11,885 nt of DNA from Elusimicrobiota bacterium. Lineage in GTDB: Bacteria; Elusimicrobiota; Elusimicrobia; FEN-1173. A model generated the notes under the pieces. It made no database searches. It was not told where the DNA came from and saw only the letters and a list, made by a program, of their open reading frames with translations. The stretch covers positions 1-11,885 of the forward strand of contig PMLF01000174.1 of the NCBI GenBank assembly GCA_003158755.1. The letters are read 5' to 3'. The number at the start of each line of letters is the position of its first letter. Within the stretch, counting starts at the first letter, position 1. The translations under genes and the position numbers were made by a program. This document shows positions 1 to 5,749 of this stretch, piece by piece.

Positions 1-429
1 GAGGACGTCCTGATCGTCCGCGTCCACGAGCTCGTCCCCAAAAGCGTTTGGTCGAAGCGCTACGCCCTCATCAACGAATTTGAAAAACGGATGGCGGAGG
101 AAGGGACCACCGTCCTGAAGTTCTTCCTCCACATCGACGCCGACGAGCAAAAGAAACGCCTTCAGGAGCGCCTGGACGATCCCACTAAACAGTGGAAGTT
201 CTCTTCCGACGACCTGCGGGAGAGGAAGTTCTGGCCTTCCTACGTGAAAGCCTACGAGGACGTCTTGTCCAAGACCAGCGCCCCTTGGGCGCCTTGGTAC
301 GTCGTCCCCGCCAACCACCGCTGGTATCGGAACCTGGTCGTTTCCTCCGTGATCGTCGACACCTTGGAGCGGCTGGGCCTCGAATACCCGAAGTTGCCCT
401 TCGACCCCAAGAAGGTGGCAATTACATAA
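1..429 (+). CDS. ppk2: PPK2-family polyphosphate:nucleotide phosphotransferase, C-terminal part (5' truncated by the window edge)
   Basis: The reading frame is open from base 1 and gives the last 142 residues of a PPK2-family kinase, a cytosolic enzyme that moves phosphate between polyphosphate and nucleotides. Recognisable family blocks are VRVHELVP near the start, the segment LKFFLHIDADEQKKRL, then RLDDPTKQWKFSSDDLRER, and the tail APWYVVPANHRWYRNL followed by LEYPKLPFD. These match the C-terminal half of the polyphosphate:nucleotide phosphotransferase (PPK2) families. The Walker A and B motifs lie upstream of the window, so catalytic competence and the preferred substrate (AMP or NDP) cannot be judged. 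The ATG at 91 is internal, because the conserved family sequence runs through it from base 1. It sits 78 nt upstream of glgC on the same strand, which fits a storage and energy theme. The family call is firm and the subclass is open. Confidence 0.9.
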   Translation, partial: EDVLIVRVHELVPKSVWSKRYALINEFEKRMAEEGTTVLKFFLHIDADEQKKRLQERLDDPTKQWKFSSDDLRERKFWPSYVKAYEDVLSKTSAPWAPWYVVPANHRWYRNLVVSSVIVDTLERLGLEYPKLPFDPKKVAIT

Positions 430-442
430 TCCGCGTCCTCCG

Positions 443-465
443 CCGGTCTCCGACGAAGGGACCGG
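443..465 (+). terminator. GC-rich hairpin after ppk2, possible weak terminator
   Basis: CCGGTCTC (443-450) pairs with GGGACCGG (458-465) over 8 bp with one G-T wobble, leaving a 7-nt loop. No T-tract follows directly; the nearest is TTTTT at 498-502, which follows a weaker 4-5 bp stem (480-496). It lies 14 nt after the ppk2 stop, so it may act in termination or RNA stability. A strong intrinsic terminator is not supported. Confidence 0.3.
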
Positions 466-472
466 TCAAAAC

Positions 473-501
473 TTGTCCAGGCTTCGCTAAAAAGCTATTT
501 T
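473..501 (+). promoter_or_regulatory. Candidate sigma70-type promoter for glgC
   Basis: TTGTCC (473-478, 4 of 6 consensus bases) and TATTTT (496-501, 4 of 6) are separated by exactly 17 nt. Transcription would begin at about 507-509, at the GTG used as the glgC start. That would give a leaderless mRNA, in keeping with the lack of any Shine-Dalgarno before this GTG. Both boxes are imperfect, so this is a hypothesis. Confidence 0.33.
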
Positions 502-507
502 TACCGA

Positions 508-1740
508 GTGATAAGATCAAAAGTGCTGGGCCTCATCATGGCGGGGGGAAAAGGCGAGCGACTGGTCCCTCTGACGAGCGAGCGGGGAAAACCCGCGGTG
601 CCCTTCGGGGGGAAGTACCGCATCGTCGATTTCGTCCTCTCCAACTTCGTCAACTCGGGCATCCTCTCCATCTACGTGTTGGTGCAGTACCTCTCCCAAT
701 CGTTGATCGACTACCTCCGGATCAGCTGGTCCAACCGGGGCATCTCGCCGGACCACTTCGTCACCGTCGTGCCGCCCCAAATGCGCATGGGGGAGATGTG
801 GTACCGGGGCACCGCCGACGCCGTCTCGCAGAACTTGAACCTGATCCGGGACTTCGATCCGGACTACGTCGCCGTGTTCGGAGCGGACCACATCTACCGC
901 ATGGACATCGGCCAGATGCTGGCCTTTCACATGGAGAAACAGGCCGACGTCACCATCGCCACGTTGCCGGTGCCCCTGGACCAGGCCGCGGGGTTCGGCA
1001 TCATCGAGACCAACAAGAACGGCCGCGTCACCGGCTTCGACGAGAAACCCAAGTCGCCCAAGCCCATGCCGGGGGATCCCACGCGAGCCTACTCATCCAT
1101 GGGAAACTACATTTTCAACCGCGACGTATTGGTGAAGATCCTGCTGGAGGATTCCAAAGCGACTTCCTCCCATGATTTCGGGAAAAACATCATCCCGTCC
1201 CTCTACCCGGGCCACAAGGTCTTCGCCTACAACTTTCAATCTCAAGAATTGCCCGGACTGAAAGACTACGAAGAAAAGGGTTACTGGCGGGACGTCGGCA
1301 CGCTGGAAGCTTTCTGGGCGGCCCACATGGACCTTTTGGGCGAGAAGCCGCTGCTGGACTTGCGCAACGACGACTGGCCCGTCTTCTCCGGTCGGTTCAG
1401 CGGGCCGTCGGCGCGCATCCTGGGCGGCCAGGTCCACGACGCCATCATCAGCGAAGGAGCGGTGGTACACGATGCCGTGGTGCGGCACTCGGTGTTGGGG
1501 CGCGGCGTGGTGATCCACCCCGGCGCGGTGGTGGAGGACTGCGTCCTCATGGACTTCTGCGAGGTCGGCCCCGGCTCGCGGCTCAAGAGGGTGATCGTCG
1601 ACCGGTTCAACACTCTTCCCAAGAACACCACCATCGGCCACGACCCAAAAATCGACGCCGCCCACTGGCACGTCGACAAAGCCTCCGGTCTGGTCGCCAT
1701 CGGGCGCGGACTCTCCAAGTGGGCGCACCTCAAAAGGTAA
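508..1740 (+). CDS. glgC: Glucose-1-phosphate adenylyltransferase (ADP-glucose pyrophosphorylase)
   Basis: A 410-residue cytosolic enzyme that makes ADP-glucose and pyrophosphate from ATP and glucose-1-phosphate, the committed step of bacterial glycogen synthesis. The nucleotidyltransferase signature AGGKGERL is at 12-19, followed by GKPAVPFGGKYRIVDF and LSNFVNSGI. GADHIYRMD at 125-133 carries the Asp (D127) corresponding to the metal and catalytic Asp of the E. coli enzyme. FDEKP at 177-181 contains K180, equivalent to the glucose-1-phosphate-binding Lys. The C-terminal ~110 residues show the hexapeptide-like pattern of a left-handed beta-helix domain. GTG at 508 is chosen because it places the nucleotide-binding loop at the usual distance from the N terminus and no other start codon lies in frame downstream of the ppk2 stop. 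No ribosome-binding site precedes it. The next gene begins on the base after its stop codon. Confidence 0.95.
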   Translation: MIRSKVLGLIMAGGKGERLVPLTSERGKPAVPFGGKYRIVDFVLSNFVNSGILSIYVLVQYLSQSLIDYLRISWSNRGISPDHFVTVVPPQMRMGEMWYRGTADAVSQNLNLIRDFDPDYVAVFGADHIYRMDIGQMLAFHMEKQADVTIATLPVPLDQAAGFGIIETNKNGRVTGFDEKPKSPKPMPGDPTRAYSSMGNYIFNRDVLVKILLEDSKATSSHDFGKNIIPSLYPGHKVFAYNFQSQELPGLKDYEEKGYWRDVGTLEAFWAAHMDLLGEKPLLDLRNDDWPVFSGRFSGPSARILGGQVHDAIISEGAVVHDAVVRHSVLGRGVVIHPGAVVEDCVLMDFCEVGPGSRLKRVIVDRFNTLPKNTTIGHDPKIDAAHWHVDKASGLVAIGRGLSKWAHLKR

Positions 1741-4149
1741 ATGGAAAAATACCTCTGCGTCCACGGTCATTTCTACCAACCCGCCCGGGAGAACCCCTGG
1801 TTGGAGGACGTCGAAGTCCAGGACTCCGCCCACCCCTACCACGACTGGAACGAGCGGATCACTTTCGAGTGCTACGCCCCCAACACCGCCTCCCGGTTGC
1901 TGGATGGACAAGGGCGGATCACGGACATCGTCAACAACTACCGCCAAATCAGCTTCAACTTCGGGGCGACCCTCCTGTCGTGGCTGGAGCGCCGCGCGCC
2001 CGAGATCCACGCCAAGATCGTCGAGGCCGACCGGCTTTCCGTTAAAGACCGTTCCGGCCACGGGAACGCCCTCGCCCAGATTTACAACCACGTCATCATG
2101 CCCCTGGCCTCCCGGCGGGACAAGATCACCCAGGTCCGTTGGGGGATCCGCGACTTCGAGCGCCGCTTCGGCCGCCGCCCCGAAGGCATGTGGCTGTCCG
2201 AAACCGCGGTGGACGCCGAAACCATGGAAATATTGATCGACCACGGGATATCGTTCACCCTCCTGTCGCCCACCCAAGCCAAACGCATCCGGCCCCTGGA
2301 CGACGACAACGGCTGGCAGGACATGGACGGCGGCCGCATCGACCCCAGCCGCGCCTACCGGTGGGTTTCTCCCGGCGGAAAATCAATGGACCTTTTCTTT
2401 TACGACGCGCCCATCTCCCGGGCCGTGGCCTTCGAAGGCCTCCTGAGCAACGGGGAGACCTTCGCCCAGCGACTGATGCAGGGGTTTTCCTCCGAGCGTC
2501 ATCACGCCCAACTCGTCCACATCGCCACCGACGGCGAATCCTACGGCCACCACCACCGCTTCGGGGACATGGCCTTGGCCTTCGCCCTCCGGAAAATCCA
2601 AAAAGAAGGGCCGGCCACCCTCACCAACTACGGCGAATTTCTGGAGAAGCATCCGCCGGAATGGCAAGTGGAGATCGTCGAAAACTCCGCCTGGAGCTGC
2701 GCCCACGGCGTGGAGCGGTGGAATTCCGACTGCGGCTGCCACATCGGCTACAGTCCCGATTGGACGCAAGCCTGGCGCGGCCCCCTCCGCAGCGCCCTAA
2801 ACGGCCTCCGAGACGGGTTGGACGACCTGTTCCAAAAGAGGGGGGGGGAACTGTTGAAGGACCCCTGGGCGGCCCGGGACGCCTACGTCGACGTCGAAAC
2901 GGAACGCACCCCCCAACGATTGGATTCCTTTTTCCAGACCCATCAGGCCCGTCCGTTGGATCCAGCCGAACGCACCGCGGCCCTCAAACTGTTAGAGATG
3001 CAACGGCACCGGATGCTCATGTTCACCAGCTGCGCGTGGTTCTTCGACGAAATCTCCGGCATCGAGACCGTGACCGTGCTATGGTCGGCGGCGCGCGCCC
3101 TCCAATTGTCCCGGGATTACGGAGAGGCCCTGAATTTGGAACAAGACTTCCTGTCGGCCCTCTCCCTGGCCCCCAGCAACATCCCCGACCTCAAGAACGG
3201 GAGGGAAGTCTACCGACGCTTCGTAACGCCCGTCATCACCGACCTCGCCCGCGTGGCCGCCCACGAGGCCATCGAGACCCTTTTTGAAGATTCGTTGCCG
3301 GAGACCGTGCTCTATTGCTACCGGCTCAAACACCTGGAAAAAGAGCGTATCACCTCGGACGGCAACACCCTGGCCGTCGGCCGCCTGCACGTCGCTTCTT
3401 CCATCACGGGCGAATCTTTCGAAACCTCCTACGCGGCGGTGCACCTGGGCGGGCACGACGTCCACTGCGTCCTGAAGACGTTCCCCGACCTGGCCCGCCA
3501 CGTGGAAGTCCGGGAATCCATCCTCGGGCGGTTCCGGCACGGGTCCATCACGGAAGTTTTGGCCCTCCTCTACCGCCTGTTCGACAACCAAGTCTATACG
3601 CTTCAGGACCTTTTGTTGGAGGAACGGCGGCACCTGTTGGGAACGCTGATCAAAGGGGTCCTGGGCCGGTACGATCCGGTGTACCGCTCCCTCGTCGAAG
3701 AAAACCGCCGTCTCATCCGAATGATCAAGTCCGCCGACATGCCGATCCCGGAGGCCTTCCGCCTGGCCCTGCAGTACGTGTTGAGCCGGGACCTGGAAAT
3801 ATCCTTGGCCGCCCTCCCGGGGGACGACGCCGTCCGAAAGCTCCTCCTATTGAGAGAAGAAGCCGAACGCTACGGCCTGCCTCTGGACTGGGACCGCGCG
3901 GCCGACGTCCTGCGCCGGCACCTGGAAGAACTCCTGAGGTCCTTCTTCGACGCGTTCTCGGCGGAACGGGCCCGGAAACTGCGGGACCTGTTGGCGCTCG
4001 GCGAGCGGCTGCGTCTCGCCATAAACCTTTGGCGACTGGAGAACATGTTCTTCGAGCTTTCCCGCGGCGTTTTCCAAAAATTGGCGGGAGACGACCGCGG
4101 CGCCGCTTCCGACTTGGGCGTCCGTTTGAGGTTCCCTCCCTTGGAGTAA
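1741..4149 (+). CDS. GH57-family alpha-glucan-active protein with C-terminal DUF3536 region
   Basis: An 802-residue protein with an N-terminal glycoside hydrolase family 57 barrel. Visible family motifs are HGHFYQP at 8-14 (GH57 region 1), GMWLSE with candidate nucleophile E154 (region 3), and IATDGESYGHH with candidate acid/base D264 (region 4). A conserved Trp/Cys stretch follows (SAWSCAHGVERW, then NSDCGCHIG). The second half, from about the motif MFTSCAWFFDEISGIE (427-442), matches the DUF3536 type of extension in my recollection. GH57 members are alpha-amylases, 4-alpha-glucanotransferases or branching enzymes, and the activity of the DUF3536 type is not settled to my knowledge. The length is normal for this architecture and there is no signal peptide, so a cytosolic role is likely. 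Its ATG directly follows the glgC TAA, with AAAAGG in the glgC end as a close ribosome-binding site, implying coupled translation and a glycogen role. A run of nine G residues occurs at 2840-2848. Confidence 0.93.
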   Translation: MEKYLCVHGHFYQPARENPWLEDVEVQDSAHPYHDWNERITFECYAPNTASRLLDGQGRITDIVNNYRQISFNFGATLLSWLERRAPEIHAKIVEADRLSVKDRSGHGNALAQIYNHVIMPLASRRDKITQVRWGIRDFERRFGRRPEGMWLSETAVDAETMEILIDHGISFTLLSPTQAKRIRPLDDDNGWQDMDGGRIDPSRAYRWVSPGGKSMDLFFYDAPISRAVAFEGLLSNGETFAQRLMQGFSSERHHAQLVHIATDGESYGHHHRFGDMALAFALRKIQKEGPATLTNYGEFLEKHPPEWQVEIVENSAWSCAHGVERWNSDCGCHIGYSPDWTQAWRGPLRSALNGLRDGLDDLFQKRGGELLKDPWAARDAYVDVETERTPQRLDSFFQTHQARPLDPAERTAALKLLEMQRHRMLMFTSCAWFFDEISGIETVTVLWSAARALQLSRDYGEALNLEQDFLSALSLAPSNIPDLKNGREVYRRFVTPVITDLARVAAHEAIETLFEDSLPETVLYCYRLKHLEKERITSDGNTLAVGRLHVASSITGESFETSYAAVHLGGHDVHCVLKTFPDLARHVEVRESILGRFRHGSITEVLALLYRLFDNQVYTLQDLLLEERRHLLGTLIKGVLGRYDPVYRSLVEENRRLIRMIKSADMPIPEAFRLALQYVLSRDLEISLAALPGDDAVRKLLLLREEAERYGLPLDWDRAADVLRRHLEELLRSFFDAFSAERARKLRDLLALGERLRLAINLWRLENMFFELSRGVFQKLAGDDRGAASDLGVRLRFPPLE

Positions 4150-4157
4150 ATTGATTC

Positions 4158-4187
4158 TTGACGCGCCGTCCGAAATAAAAAGGTAAT
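4158..4187 (+). promoter_or_regulatory. Candidate promoter for the small membrane-protein gene
   Basis: TTGACG (4158-4163, 5 of 6 consensus bases) is followed after 18 nt by GGTAAT (4182-4187, 4 of 6), in a locally AT-rich gap after the GH57 gene. Transcription would start near 4195, leaving a ~55-nt leader. That leader contains a short CCCGG/CCGGG hairpin just before the Shine-Dalgarno. Confidence 0.38.
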
Positions 4188-4236
4188 GTTTGCTTTCGAG
4201 GGATCGAACTTTCCGCCCGGAACCCCCGGGCCGAAA

Positions 4237-4242
4237 AAGGAG
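4237..4242 (+). promoter_or_regulatory. Shine-Dalgarno that sets the start at 4249
   Basis: AAGGAG lies 6 nt before ATG 4249, ideal spacing. This argues for that start over the in-frame ATG at 4186, which has no comparable site and would add 21 unconvincing residues ahead of the membrane segment. Confidence 0.7.
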
Positions 4243-4248
4243 CAAGTC

Positions 4249-4491
4249 ATGAGCCGTCGTTTAATTCGCTGGTCGTTGCTGATCGTCTTAGGCGTGGTCA
4301 TCTTCACGTTGATGTCGGGCGCTCGGTTTCTAGACGCGGGGATCCATGAGAATAATTTCCTTTATTGCAACGGAAGCGCCGCATCCTTGATGACCCATCG
4401 TCCTCACGCTCTGACCTCCGGCGGCCTTCTAGGGCGAAGCCTTTCGCGCCTTGTCGGGAAATCCTCCTCCAAACCTTCGATCGTAAAATAA
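4249..4491 (+). CDS. Small predicted membrane or secreted protein, unknown function
   Basis: An 80-residue product that I do not recognise. It begins MSRRLIRW, a basic n-region, followed by a hydrophobic span of about 17 residues (LLIVLGVVIFTLM, roughly 9-21). It therefore looks like a single-pass inner-membrane protein with N-in topology, or a Sec-exported peptide. The rest is polar and rich in Ser, Gly, His and Lys, with one Cys near residue 40 and no known motif. The start is supported by an AAGGAG 6 nt upstream. The coding stretch is more AT-rich than its neighbours, with several A/T third positions, so it could be recent, fast-evolving or transferred. It stands alone, between its own putative promoter and a modest terminator. 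That it is translated is likely but not certain. Confidence 0.55.
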   Translation: MSRRLIRWSLLIVLGVVIFTLMSGARFLDAGIHENNFLYCNGSAASLMTHRPHALTSGGLLGRSLSRLVGKSSSKPSIVK

Positions 4492-4515
4492 TATATCCGA
4501 CGTCGATGGTTCGTC

Positions 4516-4540
4516 CGGTCGATCCACGACCGAGATTTTT
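4516..4540 (+). terminator. Short intrinsic terminator after the small membrane-protein gene
   Basis: CGGTCG (4516-4521) pairs perfectly with CGACCG (4527-4532) around a 5-nt loop, and TTTTT follows at 4536-4540 after AGA. The 6-bp stem is short but GC-rich. It is correctly placed 25 nt after the stop codon and ahead of the rpmB promoter region. Confidence 0.5.
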
Positions 4541-4565
4541 ACAGGGCGTATAACGGTTCGACGCC

Positions 4566-4594
4566 TAACGGGATTGCTTTTTTTCTGCTATTAT
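4566..4594 (+). promoter_or_regulatory. rpmB promoter with extended -10
   Basis: TGCTATTAT (4586-4594) is an extended -10 (TGn plus TATTAT, 5 of 6 consensus bases). The -35 position 17 nt upstream holds TAACGG (4566-4571), a poor -35 sequence. It is the second of two direct TAACGG copies; the first is at 4551-4556. Start of transcription would be about 4601, giving a short leader with TAAGGAG at 4609-4615. Confidence 0.55.
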
Positions 4595-4623
4595 CGCGTT
4601 CATCTTTTTAAGGAGATTCATTC

Positions 4624-4815
4624 ATGTCTTTTCGTTGCGCCGTCACCGGCAAGGGCCCCCGAGCGGGCAAGCAGATCAGCCATTCGCATCGCGTCACCAA
4701 CCGGCGGTTCATGCCGAACCTGCATAAAGTGAAGGTCATGACCCCCGAGGGACCGAAACGGATGCTGGTTTCCGCCAACGCCCTCAAGTCGGGAAAAATC
4801 CGCAAGGCCGCCTGA
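4624..4815 (+). CDS. rpmB: Large ribosomal subunit protein bL28
   Basis: A 63-residue basic protein of the 50S subunit. The bL28 signature is clear: CAVTGKGP at 5-12, then GKQISHSHRVTNRRF and MPNLHKVKV, ending in SANALKSGKI. Only one Cys is present, so it is the zinc-free form, closer to the Bacillus pattern than to long zinc-type forms. TAAGGAG 8 nt before the ATG is a near-perfect ribosome-binding site. It appears to be a single-gene transcript, with an extended -10 promoter upstream and a GC-rich hairpin starting 17 nt after its stop codon. It is not fused to rpmG, the common partner of rpmB elsewhere. Confidence 0.96.
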   Translation: MSFRCAVTGKGPRAGKQISHSHRVTNRRFMPNLHKVKVMTPEGPKRMLVSANALKSGKIRKAA

Positions 4816-4832
4816 CCGATTGTTTTTCCGTT

Positions 4833-4864
4833 CGGACCCCCGGAGCGATCCCGCCGGGGGTTCG
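4833..4864 (+). terminator. GC-rich hairpin after rpmB, probable terminator
   Basis: CGGACCCCCGG (4833-4843) pairs with CCGGGGGTTCG (4854-4864) over 11 bp with one G-T pair and a 10-nt loop. The downstream T-tract is poor (TCGTTG), so release would rely on stem strength or Rho. It ends only 3 nt before the -35 box of the infC promoter, so it insulates the two units. Confidence 0.5.
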
Positions 4865-4867
4865 TCG

Positions 4868-4896
4868 TTGACGGGAGACCGGGGGTCTGATACTAT
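4868..4896 (+). promoter_or_regulatory. Strong sigma70-type promoter for infC-rpmI-rplT
   Basis: TTGACG (4868-4873, 5 of 6 consensus bases), a 17-nt spacer, then TACTAT (4891-4896, 5 of 6) preceded by TGA, which gives an extended -10. This is the best promoter in the window. Predicted transcription start is about 4903, leaving a leader of roughly 39 nt before the infC start codon. Confidence 0.78.
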
Positions 4897-4925
4897 CGTG
4901 TTTGTTTAATCTTATTCCATCGCAA

Positions 4926-4931
4926 AAGGAG
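4926..4931 (+). promoter_or_regulatory. Shine-Dalgarno of infC, pointing to an AUC start
   Basis: AAGGAG lies 10 nt before ATC 4942 and 13 nt before ATC 4945. No in-frame ATG, GTG or TTG lies between it and the conserved IF3 N terminus, so it marks a non-canonical start codon. Confidence 0.7.
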
Positions 4932-4941
4932 AAGCCAGGCC

Positions 4942-5460
4942 ATCATCACCAAAAGTTGGGACCCGCGCAGCAACCATCAAATCCGTGTACCTCAGGTGCG
5001 CCTCATCGACGCCGACGGCAGCCAACTCGGCGTCAAGACGACTCCTGAAGCCCTCCAAATCGCCCGCGACCGAGGCTTGGACCTGGTCGAAGTGGCCCCC
5101 CTGGCCAATCCGCCGGTGTGTCGGGTTTTGGATTATTCCAAGTACCGCTACGAAAAAGAAAAGCAGCGCAAGGAAGCCAATAAGCACAACAAGGGCGGGC
5201 ACGTCAAAGAGGTGCGTTTCGGGCTGAAGATCGGCGAGCACGACTTCGACACCAAGGTCCGCAACATCAAGCGGTTCCTGGACGGTCGAGACAAAGTCCG
5301 CGTCACCGTCGTCTTCCGCGGCCGCGAGATGGAGCATAAGGATATCGGCCATGCGTTGGTGGCCCGGATGAAGGAAACCCTAGGGGACATTTTCATCGAG
5401 GAATCGGGCGCGAATATGATGGGGAACCGCCTCCACTTAATGCTGGCTCCGAAAAAATAA
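4942..5460 (+). CDS. infC: Translation initiation factor IF-3, with AUC start codon
   Basis: IF-3 binds the 30S subunit, checks start-codon and initiator-tRNA pairing, and prevents premature 50S joining. The N domain begins with QIRVPQVRLIDADGSQLG and includes LDLVEVAPLANPPVCRVLDY. The lysine-rich linker helix with KYRYEKEKQ follows, and the C domain carries KEVRFGLKIGEHDF and MMGNRLHLMLAPKK. The first GTG in frame (4996) lies inside the conserved IRVPQVRL block and would remove essential N-domain sequence, so it is not the start. Upstream the only credible start is ATC 4942 (or 4945) after AAGGAG, giving 172 residues, normal for the family. Use of AUU, AUC or AUA by infC is a known self-control device, because IF-3 discriminates against such codons and limits its own synthesis. 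First gene of infC-rpmI-rplT. Confidence 0.93.
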   Translation: MITKSWDPRSNHQIRVPQVRLIDADGSQLGVKTTPEALQIARDRGLDLVEVAPLANPPVCRVLDYSKYRYEKEKQRKEANKHNKGGHVKEVRFGLKIGEHDFDTKVRNIKRFLDGRDKVRVTVVFRGREMEHKDIGHALVARMKETLGDIFIEESGANMMGNRLHLMLAPKK

Positions 5461-5548
5461 TGCCCTTTTAAAAAATAAGCGGCGCCCGTTCATCGGCACC
5501 CCCCTCGACCGCACGGCGGCCTGGGACCATGTAAATGAAGGAACAACG

Positions 5549-5749
5549 ATGCCCAAACTGAAAACCCATAGCGGGGCGAAGAAACGCTTCCGCATCACCG
5601 GGACGGGGAAAGTCATGCACCAGACCCAGGGACGGAGACACCTGCTGATCGGGATGTCGTCCACCCGCCGCCGCCGGTTCCGCGAAGACAACGTGCTCTT
5701 CGACACCCAAGCCAAAAAAATAAGGATGTTATTGCCCTATGCGCGTTAA
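5549..5749 (+). CDS. rpmI: Large ribosomal subunit protein bL35
   Basis: A 66-residue, very basic protein of the 50S subunit. The N-terminal MPKLKTHSGAKKRFRITGTG is the bL35 signature, and the usual LLIGMSSTRRRR block and MLPYA-type ending (KKIRMLLPYAR) are present. AAGGA 6 nt before the ATG gives a good ribosome-binding site. It follows infC after an 88-nt gap that contains a minimal ATG-TAA start-stop pair at 5529-5534. Its last 11 nt overlap rplT, so L35 and L20 are probably made in a coupled way. In E. coli, L20 represses this operon by binding rpmI leader RNA; whether this short gap can form such a site is not evident from reading. Confidence 0.96.
   Translation: MPKLKTHSGAKKRFRITGTGKVMHQTQGRRHLLIGMSSTRRRRFREDNVLFDTQAKKIRMLLPYAR

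Noticed and set aside
192..1175. 327-codon + frame over the ppk2 end and glgC
   Set aside because: It is a shadow in another frame of ppk2 and glgC, with Arg/Pro/His-rich low-complexity protein and no motif.
1093..2277. Long 394-codon open frame on the - strand across glgC and the GH57 gene
   Set aside because: It is antisense to two well-supported genes, is Val/Gly/Asp-rich without recognisable motifs, and is typical of GC-rich antisense frames.
2139..3287. 382-codon + frame inside the GH57 gene
   Set aside because: It is an Arg/Pro-rich shadow frame; the GH57 frame carries the family motifs throughout.
4186..4248. Longer start for the small membrane protein at ATG 4186
   Set aside because: ATG 4249 has AAGGAG at ideal spacing and begins a proper n-region, and the extra 21 residues overlap the probable promoter and leader.
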